Of a stretch of 64,000 bases of DNA, positions 57,734 to 64,000 are shown in pieces. The stretch comes from Micromonospora sp. CCTCC AA 2012012 (GTDB taxonomy: Bacteria; Actinomycetota; Actinomycetes; Mycobacteriales; Micromonosporaceae): assembly GCF_040499845.1 (NCBI RefSeq), contig NZ_CP159342.1, positions 5,828,001 to 5,892,000 of the forward strand, given 5' to 3'. A program made the position numbers and the translations under genes. Numbering within the stretch: position 1 is the first letter of the stretch; every line of letters begins with the position of its first letter. The notes below the pieces were generated by a model that saw only the letters and a program-made list of their open reading frames with translations, made no database searches and had not been told where the DNA came from.

Positions 57734-59026
57734 GTGGAATGGGCGGTGGCGGCCACGGTGGCCGTGGCTCTGGTGACCGGACTGGTCGCCGGACTGTTGC
57801 TGTCCGGGCCCGTCAGGGCGTGGCGGCGTCGCAGGGCGTCGTCGGGGAGCACCGGCTCCCGCCGGAGCTCAGGGAGGCTCGCGATTCCCGACGACCAGCA
57901 GGGCGGGCTCTCCGGGCTCGGCCGCAAGACGATCGCCTCGCTCCGCGCCGGCGTGGTGGTGCTGGACCCGGACGACGTGCCGGTGCTGGTGAACCCGGCC
58001 GCCCGGGCGATGGGCCTGCTGCGTACCGGTGCCGCCCCCGGCTCGATCGCCGCGCACCCGCTGATCCGTACCCTGGCCGGCCAGGTGCGGCGGACCGGCG
58101 TGCGGCGCGAGATCGAGCTGGACCTGCCGCGGGGCCGCGACAACGCCGGCGACAACCCGCTCGGGGTGCACCTGCGCGCGATGGGGCTCGGCGCCGGCTT
58201 CATCGCCGTCGAGGCGGCCGACGTGACCGAGTCCCACCGGCTCGCCCGGGTCCGCCGCGACTTCGTGGCGAACGTCAGCCACGAGCTGAAGACTCCGATC
58301 GGTGCCCTCCAACTGCTCGCCGAGGCGCTGGTCGACGCCACCGAGCCCGCCGACGAGGACACGGCCGGTCTCTCCGAGGACATGGTCGCGGCCCGCCGGT
58401 TCGCCGAGCGGATCCAGCACGAGTCGACCCGGCTGGGCCGGCTGGTGCAGGAGCTGCTGGAGCTGACCCGGCTCCAGGGCGCGGAACCGCAGCCCGCGCC
58501 GGAGCCGGTCGCGGTGGACTGGGTGGTCGCCGAGGTGCTCGACCGGACCCGGACCGCGGCCACCGCCCGCCGGGTGGAGGTCGCGGTCGACGGCGAGCGC
58601 GGCCTGACCGTGTACGGCAGCGACAGCCAGCTCGCCACCGCGGTCGCCAACCTGGTGGAGAACGCGATCAACTACTCGGGCGAGGACACCTGCGTGCGGG
58701 TGACCGCCCGACGGGTGGAGGACGTCGTCGAGATCGCCGTCGCCGACCAGGGCATCGGCATCGCCCCGACCGACGTCGACCGGATCTTCGAGCGCTTCTA
58801 CCGGGCGGACCAGGCCCGCTCCCGCTCGACCGGCGGCACCGGCCTCGGCCTGGCCATCGTCAAGCACATCGCCAGCAACCATGGCGGTCGGGTGGACGTG
58901 TCGAGCACCCTTGGTGGCGGGTCGACGTTCACCCTGCGGCTGCCCGCCAGCCCACCGGACGACCTGGAGACGACACTCGCCTCCGCTGGGATCGAGGCCG
59001 GCCCGGCCGAGTTCCGGCAGGTCTGA
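57734..59026 (+). CDS. senX3: phosphate sensor histidine kinase SenX3/PhoR
   Basis: 430 aa. One N-terminal helix (AVAATVAVALVTGLVAGLLL), a PAS-like domain (about residues 65-165), then the H-box FVANVSHELKTPIG with His at about residue 183, the N-box NLVENAINYSG, G1 VADQGIGIAP and G2 GGTGLGLAIVKHI. The single helix and PAS domain match SenX3 rather than two-helix sensors. It phosphorylates RegX3 under phosphate limitation. Leaderless GTG start; 21 bp before regX3. Confidence 0.94.
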   Translation: MEWAVAATVAVALVTGLVAGLLLSGPVRAWRRRRASSGSTGSRRSSGRLAIPDDQQGGLSGLGRKTIASLRAGVVVLDPDDVPVLVNPAARAMGLLRTGAAPGSIAAHPLIRTLAGQVRRTGVRREIELDLPRGRDNAGDNPLGVHLRAMGLGAGFIAVEAADVTESHRLARVRRDFVANVSHELKTPIGALQLLAEALVDATEPADEDTAGLSEDMVAARRFAERIQHESTRLGRLVQELLELTRLQGAEPQPAPEPVAVDWVVAEVLDRTRTAATARRVEVAVDGERGLTVYGSDSQLATAVANLVENAINYSGEDTCVRVTARRVEDVVEIAVADQGIGIAPTDVDRIFERFYRADQARSRSTGGTGLGLAIVKHIASNHGGRVDVSSTLGGGSTFTLRLPASPPDDLETTLASAGIEAGPAEFRQV

Positions 59027-59047
59027 ACCACAGGAAAGGAACACCCG

Positions 59048-59731
59048 TTGAGCCGCGTACTGGTGGTCGAGGACGAGGAATCGTTCTCCGACGCCCTGTC
59101 CTACATGCTCCGTAAGGAGGGCTTCGAGGTCTCCGTCGCCGCGACGGGGCCGGACGCCCTCACCGAGTTCGACCGGACCGGCGCCGACATCGTGCTGCTC
59201 GACCTGATGCTGCCGGAGATGTCCGGCACCGAGGTCTGCCGGCAGCTCCGGCAGCGCTCGCACGTCCCGATCATCATGGTCACCGCGCGGGACAGCGAGA
59301 TCGACAAGGTGGTCGGGCTGGAGATCGGCGCCGACGACTACGTCACCAAGCCGTACTCGCCGCGGGAGCTGGTGGCCCGGATCCGGGCGGTGCTGCGCCG
59401 GCAGACCGCCGAGGCGGCCGAGTCGGGCGCGCCCACGCTGGCCGCCGGCCCGGTCCGGATGGACATCGAGCGGCACGTGGTGACCGTCGAGGGGGCGGCC
59501 GTGCAGCTGCCGCTGAAGGAGTTCGAGCTGCTGGAGCTGCTGCTGCGCAACGCCGGCCGGGTGCTGACCCGGGGGCAGCTCATCGACCGGGTCTGGGGCG
59601 CCGACTACGTGGGCGACACCAAGACCCTGGACGTGCACGTCAAGCGGCTGCGGTCGAAGGTCGAGCCGGAGCCCTCCACGCCGCGCTTCATCGTCACCGT
59701 CCGCGGGCTCGGCTACAAGTTCGAGCCGTGA
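59048..59731 (+). CDS. regX3: phosphate response regulator RegX3/PhoP
   Basis: 227 aa OmpR-type. Receiver with acidic pocket VVEDEE, phospho-acceptor Asp in VLLDLMLPEM (about residue 52) and the Lys in YVTKPYSPREL. The winged helix carries PLKEFELLELLLRNAGRVLT and RVWGADYVGDTKTLDVHVKRLR. It binds PHO boxes such as those upstream of pit and pstS. The TTG start is fixed by AGGAAAGGA 7 nt upstream. Confidence 0.95.
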   Translation: MSRVLVVEDEESFSDALSYMLRKEGFEVSVAATGPDALTEFDRTGADIVLLDLMLPEMSGTEVCRQLRQRSHVPIIMVTARDSEIDKVVGLEIGADDYVTKPYSPRELVARIRAVLRRQTAEAAESGAPTLAAGPVRMDIERHVVTVEGAAVQLPLKEFELLELLLRNAGRVLTRGQLIDRVWGADYVGDTKTLDVHVKRLRSKVEPEPSTPRFIVTVRGLGYKFEP

Positions 59732-59771
59732 CCGGTCGGGGCCCGCGCCGAGGTGTGCGGGCCCCGACCGG
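59732..59771. terminator. terminator after senX3-regX3
   Basis: 15-bp perfect stem CCGGTCGGGGCCCGC (59732-59746) with GCGGGCCCCGACCGG (59757-59771), 10-nt loop, directly after the regX3 stop. Confidence 0.85.
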
Positions 59772-59774
59772 CCC

Positions 59775-60425
59775 TCAGCGCACGACCTTGAGGTTGAACA
59801 GGGCGGTGCCCAGCTTGCCGTAGAGGCGCAGCCAGAGTGGCAGCAGCATCTCGGTGCCCCGGGCGGTGCTCAGGTCACCCAGGTCGATCACGTCGGTGTG
59901 GCCGAAGCTGGTGAGCAGCTCGGTCACCACCTTCTTCGCCGCCGGGTCGTCGCCGGAGACGAAGACGCTGTGGTCACCGTCGGCGAGCTGCCGCGGCTGG
60001 ACCATCAGGTCGGCGGTGAGCGTGTTGAGCGCCTTCACCACCCTCGTACGCGGGAACGCCCGCTGGATCCGCTCGCCCAGCGAGTCGTCGTTGAGCACCG
60101 AGAGGGTGGGCGGGAAGCCGTTGCCGAAGTCGAGCGGGTTGGCGATGTCGAGCAGGACCTTGTCGGCCAGGTTCTCCTCGCCGGCGGCGGTCAGCGCGGG
60201 CAGCGAGCCGTCGCCGCTGGTCGCGTTCACCACCAGGTCCGCGCCGGCCGTGGCGTCGGCGTAGCCGGCCAGGGTCACGGTGGGGTGGGTGGCGGCCCAT
60301 TCGGTCCAGTCGTCGCGGGCGGCGGTCGCGTCCCTCGTGCCGACGGTCACCTCGTGGCCCAGTTCGGCCGCCCGTCCGGCGATCGCGCGGCCGACCATGC
60401 CGGTGCCCAGTACTGCGATGCGCAT
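59775..60425 (-). CDS. NADP-binding reductase, F420-dependent NADP oxidoreductase family
   Basis: 216 aa. N-terminal Rossmann motif RIAVLGTGMVGRAIAGRAAELG with the T-R-D motif VTVGTRD that favours NADP. VLLDIANPLDFGNGFPPTL and RTRVVKALNTLTADLM follow. It belongs with NADPH:F420 reductase-like proteins (F420_oxidored), whose closer relatives include oxidoreductases of unknown substrate. The ATG has GGAGGACGG upstream. It is divergent from a TetR regulator, with operators over both promoters, so it is probably the regulated target. Confidence 0.85.
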   Translation of the reverse strand: MRIAVLGTGMVGRAIAGRAAELGHEVTVGTRDATAARDDWTEWAATHPTVTLAGYADATAGADLVVNATSGDGSLPALTAAGEENLADKVLLDIANPLDFGNGFPPTLSVLNDDSLGERIQRAFPRTRVVKALNTLTADLMVQPRQLADGDHSVFVSGDDPAAKKVVTELLTSFGHTDVIDLGDLSTARGTEMLLPLWLRLYGKLGTALFNLKVVR

Positions 60426-60483
60426 GTCGATCCGTCCTCCGGTTGATCGCGCGACGCCGATGCCTCGCGCTCGTCTGACGGCG

Positions 60484-60489
60484 ACACTA
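60484..60489 (-). promoter_or_regulatory. -10 element TAGTGT, reductase gene
   Basis: Minus-strand TAGTGT directly abuts operator 60490-60503; leader of about 50 nt. Confidence 0.45.
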
Positions 60490-60503
60490 ACAGACAGGTC
60501 TGT
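60490..60503. promoter_or_regulatory. TetR operator candidate 1
   Basis: ACAGAC-AG-GTCTGT inverted repeat, overlapping AGACAG-GT-CTGTCT, next to the reductase -10. A further GTCTGT half-site lies at 60511-60516. Confidence 0.6.
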
Positions 60504-60543
60504 CTACTAGGTCTGTGAGCGCGGTCACGCCCGGATGAACCGG

Positions 60544-60559
60544 CAGACCGACCGGTCTG
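60544..60559. promoter_or_regulatory. TetR operator candidate 2
   Basis: CAGACC-GACC-GGTCTG inverted repeat abutting the -10 TAGGCT (60560-60565) of the TetR gene. Confidence 0.6.
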
Positions 60560-60565
60560 TAGGCT
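60560..60565 (+). promoter_or_regulatory. -10 element TAGGCT, TetR gene
   Basis: Gives a leader of about 23 nt that contains the Shine-Dalgarno GAGGAAGGA. Confidence 0.5.
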
Positions 60566-60594
60566 TGGCCCGACCTGCCGAGGAAGGACCGCCG

Positions 60595-61173
60595 ATGCCC
60601 ACGCCGCGCACCCCCGCCGGCTCCGCCCGGGAGCGCATCCTGGACACCGCGTTCCGGCTCTTCTACGCGTACGGGCCCCGAGGGGTCGGGGTGGACACGG
60701 TGATCGCCGAGTCGGGCGTCGCCAAGGCCACCCTCTACAAGCACTTCCCCAGCAAGGACGACCTGGTCCTGGCCTACCTGGACAAGGTCGACCAGGCGTG
60801 GTTCGGGGCGCTGCGGGCGGCCGCCCGGGACGCCGGGGACGAGCCCCGGGCACAGCTCGTCGGGATGTTCGACGCGCTCACCGGGGCCTGCCGTCGGGAG
60901 GGCTACCACGGCTGCGCGTTCATCAACACCGCCGCCGAGTCACCCGCCGGCAGCCCGGTGCACGCCCGTACGGTCGAGCACAAGAACGTGGTCCGGGCCT
61001 GGGTGACCGACCTGGCCCGGCGGGCCGGCGCGGCCGAACCGGAACTGCTCGCCCGGCAGCTCACCCTGCTGCTCGACGGTGGCCTGGCCGGTGGGGTGCT
61101 GGACGCCGATCCCGCCATCGCGGAGGCCGCGAAGCGCACCGCCCGCGCCCTGGTCGACGCCGCCCTCGGCTGA
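60595..61173 (+). CDS. TetR family transcriptional regulator
   Basis: 192 aa. TetR HTH: RERILDTAFRLFYAYGPRGV and TVIAESGVAKATLYKHFPSKDDLVLAYL (residues 10-60). The ligand domain has CRREGYHGCAFINTAAE, a motif common in the AcrR/YcdC-like branch (TetR_C_7 type). Its ligand is unknown. It most likely represses itself and the divergent reductase through GTCTGT palindromes. ATG 60595 has GAGGAAGGA upstream, ruling out the earlier in-frame ATG at 60535, which lies before the promoter. Confidence 0.9.
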   Translation: MPTPRTPAGSARERILDTAFRLFYAYGPRGVGVDTVIAESGVAKATLYKHFPSKDDLVLAYLDKVDQAWFGALRAAARDAGDEPRAQLVGMFDALTGACRREGYHGCAFINTAAESPAGSPVHARTVEHKNVVRAWVTDLARRAGAAEPELLARQLTLLLDGGLAGGVLDADPAIAEAAKRTARALVDAALG

Positions 61174-61235
61174 GCCCCGGCCGATCCTCGCGGTGTCCGA
61201 GCCGGCCGACGGATCCGATCGACCGGCGGCCGACC

Positions 61236-61910
61236 TCAGGCCAGCCAGCAGTAGCGGCGCTCCGGACGGCCGGCGGCGCCGTATCGCAGGGTCACCTCGG
61301 CCCGGCCGGTGCCCGAGAAGTGCTCCAGGTAGCGGCGGGCACTGACCCGGGAGATCCCGACCCGGTCGGCGCACTCGCTTGCCGACAGCGTGCCGTCGTG
61401 CTCGCGCAGGGCGCGCTCGACCAGCTCGGCGGTCTCCGGGCTGAGGCCGCGCGGCAGGGCGGGGGCGGCGGCCACCGAGCCGCTGCGGGAGAGCACCCGG
61501 TCGACGTCGGCCTGGTCGCTGACCACCGCCGTACGCAGCGAGCTGCGCCGGGTGGCGTACTGCTCCAACCGGGTCCGCAGCTCGTCGAAGCCGAAGGGCT
61601 TCAGCAGGTAGTTGACCGCGCCGTAGCGGACCGCCCGACGGACCGCCTCGGCCTCCCGGGCCGCGCTGATCACCAGGACGTCGCAGTCGTGCCTGGCCGC
61701 CCGGAGCCGGGTCACCACGTCGAGACCGAACATGTCCGGCAGGTAGAGGTCGAGCAGCACCAGGTGGGGACGGACCTCGCCGACCCGGGCCACCGCCTCC
61801 TCGCCGGTGCTCGCCGTGCCGACCACCCGGAAGCCGTCGATCCGCTCGACGAACCCGCGGTGGATCCGGGCGACCATGAAGTCGTCGTCGACCACCAGTA
61901 CGTCGATCAT
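61236..61910 (-). CDS. response regulator, CitB/DcuR type
   Basis: 224 aa. The receiver shows VLVVDDDFMVARIHRGFVER, phospho-acceptor Asp in VLLDLYLPDMFGLDVV and the Lys in YLLKPFGFDEL. The C-terminal HTH is SASECADRVGISRVSARRYLEHF. This is the CitB/DctR family architecture, paired with CitA-type kinases that sense external carboxylates. Its ATG overlaps the kinase stop (ATGA). The divergent TctC-like gene is the probable target. Confidence 0.9.
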   Translation of the reverse strand: MIDVLVVDDDFMVARIHRGFVERIDGFRVVGTASTGEEAVARVGEVRPHLVLLDLYLPDMFGLDVVTRLRAARHDCDVLVISAAREAEAVRRAVRYGAVNYLLKPFGFDELRTRLEQYATRRSSLRTAVVSDQADVDRVLSRSGSVAAAPALPRGLSPETAELVERALREHDGTLSASECADRVGISRVSARRYLEHFSGTGRAEVTLRYGAAGRPERRYCWLA

Positions 61911-63559
61911 CGGGTTCCCTCCAGCAGGTCGGCCACCGACATCCGGGCGGTGAACATGGCGCCCTCGTCGGTGTTGGTCACCGCGATCTCGCCCCCGCGA
62001 CGCTTGCAGACCAGCCGGGTGAGCGCCAGCCCGATACCCCGTTCGCCGCCCTGCGCGGCCTTGGTGGTGAAGCCGTGGGTGAAGACCTCCTGGGCCAGTT
62101 CGGGGGTGACCCCGGGCCCCGAGTCGCGCACCACGATCTCCACCGACGAGGCGTCCCGACGCAGCTCGACCTCCACCCAGGCCGGCCGGTCGGGCGTGCC
62201 GTCCGGCGCGGCCTCCCGTCCGGCGACCGCCTCGACCGCGTTGTCGACCAGGTTGCCGAGCACCGTCGCGACGTCCGCGGCGACCTGCGGCGGCAGCCGG
62301 TCCAGGCCGGTCCGCTCGGAGACCCGCAGCTCCACCCGGCGTTCCGCGGCCACCGCCGACTTCGCCATCAGCAGCGCCGCCACCGCCGTGTCGTGCACCC
62401 GGCTGGTGACCGTCAGGTCGAGCGAGGCCCGGTGCCGACTCAGCGCGTCGACGTAGCGGACCACCTCGTCGTGCTCGCCGATCTGGATCAGGCCGGAGAT
62501 GGTGTGCAGCTGGTTGGCGAACTCGTGGGTCTGCGCCCGCAACAGCTCGGTGGTGCTGCGGAACGAGCCGATCTCCTGCTCCAGCCGGGCCAGCTCCGTC
62601 CGGTCCCGCAGGGTGGTCACCGAACCGAGCGGACGGCCGTCCTTGCGGACCGTCATCCGGTTCATCACCAGCACCCGACCGCCTCGGACGACGACCTGGT
62701 CCCGGGTCTCCGGGCCGCTGCCGGCGCCGGCCAGCACGTCCCGCAGCCGGCCGGAGATCCGCAGCTCGGCGAGGCTGCGGCCGAGGCAGTGCTCGGGCAG
62801 GTCCAGCAGCCGCCGGCCGACCGCGTTGACCAGGGTGACCCGATGCTGCGGGTCGAGCGCGATCACCCCCTCGGCGATGCCGTGCAGCAGCGCCTCGCGG
62901 TGCTCGGCCAGCCCGGCGATCTCCCGCGGTTCCAGGCCCAGGGTCTGCCGCTTGATCCGCCGGGCCAGCAGCCAGGACCCGACCACCCCGAGCCCGCTGG
63001 CGATCCCGAGATAGGTGAAGAGGTACGACGAGGCCCCCACCAGGCGTTCCGACCAGGTCGGCGACGCCTCGCCGACCACCACCACGCCGAGGTAGCGGCC
63101 CAGGTTCGTCTTCTTGTCGCCGAGCACCGGCACCTGCGCCACCAGCTCCCGCGAGCCGTCGACCTCCAGCGCCCCGAACCAGCTCCGGCCCTGCGCCACC
63201 CCCGGGTCGCCGAGCACCACCGGGCTGCCCACCAGCGTTGGGTTCGTCGAGCTGACCACCCGGCCCCGGGCGTCCGCCACGGTCACCGAGGTGACCCCGG
63301 AGCGGGTGAGTGTGCTCTGCACCAGCGGGGCGATCGCCTCGGCGGGCGCCGGCTGAACGAGCTGGTCGCGCAGCAGCAGGCTGCCGGCGAGTTCCTCGCC
63401 GAGGGCGGCGACCCGGCGTCCCTCGACCCGGTTGAAGGTGGCCGCCGACTGGGCCAGCGACACGGCGGCGACGGCCGCCAGCACCACCACGATGATCGCG
63501 AGCTGGAGGACCAGCAACTGCCCGGCCAGGGTACGGCGGCGGGACGTGATCGCGACCAC
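61907..63559 (-). CDS. sensor histidine kinase, CitA/DcuS type
   Basis: 550 aa. Two transmembrane helices (LVLQLAIIVVVLAAVAAVSL and LFTYLGIASGLGVVGSWLLA) bracket an extracytosolic PDC/sCache sensor domain. A PAS domain (GIAEGVIALDPQHRVTLVNA), a DHp region with QTHEFANQLHTISGLI (phospho-His in HEFAN), and an ATPase with VLGNLVDNAVEAV, VRDSGPGV and GERGIGLALTRLV follow. It likely senses citrate or another tricarboxylate. GTG 63559 has GAGGT upstream. Confidence 0.92.
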   Translation of the reverse strand: MVAITSRRRTLAGQLLVLQLAIIVVVLAAVAAVSLAQSAATFNRVEGRRVAALGEELAGSLLLRDQLVQPAPAEAIAPLVQSTLTRSGVTSVTVADARGRVVSSTNPTLVGSPVVLGDPGVAQGRSWFGALEVDGSRELVAQVPVLGDKKTNLGRYLGVVVVGEASPTWSERLVGASSYLFTYLGIASGLGVVGSWLLARRIKRQTLGLEPREIAGLAEHREALLHGIAEGVIALDPQHRVTLVNAVGRRLLDLPEHCLGRSLAELRISGRLRDVLAGAGSGPETRDQVVVRGGRVLVMNRMTVRKDGRPLGSVTTLRDRTELARLEQEIGSFRSTTELLRAQTHEFANQLHTISGLIQIGEHDEVVRYVDALSRHRASLDLTVTSRVHDTAVAALLMAKSAVAAERRVELRVSERTGLDRLPPQVAADVATVLGNLVDNAVEAVAGREAAPDGTPDRPAWVEVELRRDASSVEIVVRDSGPGVTPELAQEVFTHGFTTKAAQGGERGIGLALTRLVCKRRGGEIAVTNTDEGAMFTARMSVADLLEGTR

Positions 63560-63655
63560 AAAGACCTCAATTTCCGCTGGTGACAGAAGGCAGACGCGGG
63601 GTCCGCGCCGGGGTCATCATCTTGCCGCCGGACTCATTCGAAACGGAAGAGAAAC

Positions 63656-64000
63656 ATGATGGCAACTCGAAGGAACCTGCTGGTCATGGGCGTCGCCGCC
63701 GCCACGGCGATGGCGCTGGGCGCCTGCGGTGCCACCGCCGGGAAGAACGAGAGCGGCTCCTCCGGCGGTGACGGAAAACCGGTCACCGGGCTGCGGCTGA
63801 TGGTGCCGAACACCCCCGGCGGCGGCTACGACACCACCGCGCGTACCGCCGCGAAGGTGATGGAGGACGCCAAGATCGCCACCGGTGTGCAGGTCTTCAA
63901 CCTGCCCGGCGCGGGCGGCACGGTCGGCCTCCAGCGGACCGTGAACGAGAAGGGCAACGGCAAGCTCGCCATGCAGATGGGGCTGGGCGTGGTCGGTGCG
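63656..64000 (+). CDS. tricarboxylate transporter substrate-binding protein TctC, 3' end cut by the window
   Basis: 115 codons visible. A signal peptide (TRRNLLVMGVAAATAMALGAC) with lipobox LGAC (Cys about residue 23) precedes the Bug/TctC fold: GLRLMVPNTPGGGYDTTAR, VFNLPGAGGTVGLQRT. It would bind a tricarboxylate outside the cell for the TctAB permease, presumably encoded beyond the window. The ATG at 63656 follows GGAAGAG; a second ATG is at 63659. Divergent from the CitAB-type two-component system. Confidence 0.88.
   Translation, partial: MMATRRNLLVMGVAAATAMALGACGATAGKNESGSSGGDGKPVTGLRLMVPNTPGGGYDTTARTAAKVMEDAKIATGVQVFNLPGAGGTVGLQRTVNEKGNGKLAMQMGLGVVGA

Noticed and set aside
60535..60595. 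Earlier in-frame ATG (60535) for the TetR gene
   Set aside because: It lies upstream of the -10 element and operator 2; the ATG at 60595 has a clear Shine-Dalgarno.
1..64000. Biosynthetic gene cluster, prophage or integrative element
   Set aside because: No polyketide, peptide synthetase, phage, integrase or transposase gene is visible, and base composition is even apart from short intergenic elements.

Overview
The window reads as one stretch of a very GC-rich actinobacterial chromosome. GTG starts are common, most promoters look leaderless, and the genes include mycothiol biosynthesis (mshA, mshD), a GlnR-type regulator, SenX3-RegX3/PhoR-PhoP phosphate control and an HbhA-like protein. From protein style and gene content I would place it in the Micromonosporaceae (Micromonospora or a close relative); this is an inference, no search was run. 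I see no tRNA or rRNA gene, insertion sequence, phage or CRISPR array. The 5' gene (PrsW-type protease) and the 3' gene (TctC-type lipoprotein) are cut by the window edges.

Layout. 0-10 kb: PrsW protease, GroES-like protein, AI-2E family permease, DinG-type helicase, DUF402 protein, SigJ-like sigma factor, then polyphosphate kinase 2 and the low-affinity phosphate transporter (DUF47 accessory protein plus Pit). 10-19 kb: Gfo/Idh/MocA oxidoreductase, NUDIX hydrolase, the pstSCAB operon, mshD, a polysaccharide deacetylase and glnR. 19-29 kb: membrane protein, LmeA-like protein, a cysteine-rich leader peptide in front of a rhodanese-DUF1416 operon, a glycogen-debranching-type enzyme, small genes, pabC-like lyase, Nur-like Fur regulator and ygfZ. 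30-40 kb: BKACE and asparaginase-II enzymes, hydrolases, an XRE regulator-HbhA-DUF2516-hydrolase cluster, SDR plus WYL regulator, EI24, macro domain, GNAT and RidA. 40-46 kb: a LacI-controlled beta-glucoside uptake and hydrolysis operon. 46-53 kb: mycothiol-dependent isomerase-type protein, murB, methyltransferase, SDR, mshA, YbjN, a histone-like Rho_N protein, then a probable structured small RNA. 53-64 kb: two paralogous MFS exporters, gpmA, phoU divergent from senX3-regX3, an NADP-binding reductase divergent from a TetR regulator, and a CitAB-type two-component system divergent from a TctC solute-binding protein.

Three themes tie the genes together. Phosphate: ppk2, pit, pstSCAB, phoU and senX3-regX3 are all here, and arrays of the PHO-box heptamer lie upstream of pit, pstS and in the phoU/senX3 gap. 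Thiol and sulfur: mshA, mshD, a mycothiol-dependent enzyme family member, and the rhodanese operon with a likely cysteine-responsive attenuator. Conserved synteny: from memory, the gene sets at 12-28 kb and 33-59 kb resemble M. tuberculosis Rv0811c-Rv0821c and Rv0474-Rv0491.

About 25 genes have a TANNNT-like -10 element ending 6-8 nt before the start codon, so leaderless transcription appears to be the default. The most novel-looking element is the intergenic RNA candidate at about 53066-53235, with its own promoter and several nested perfect stems.
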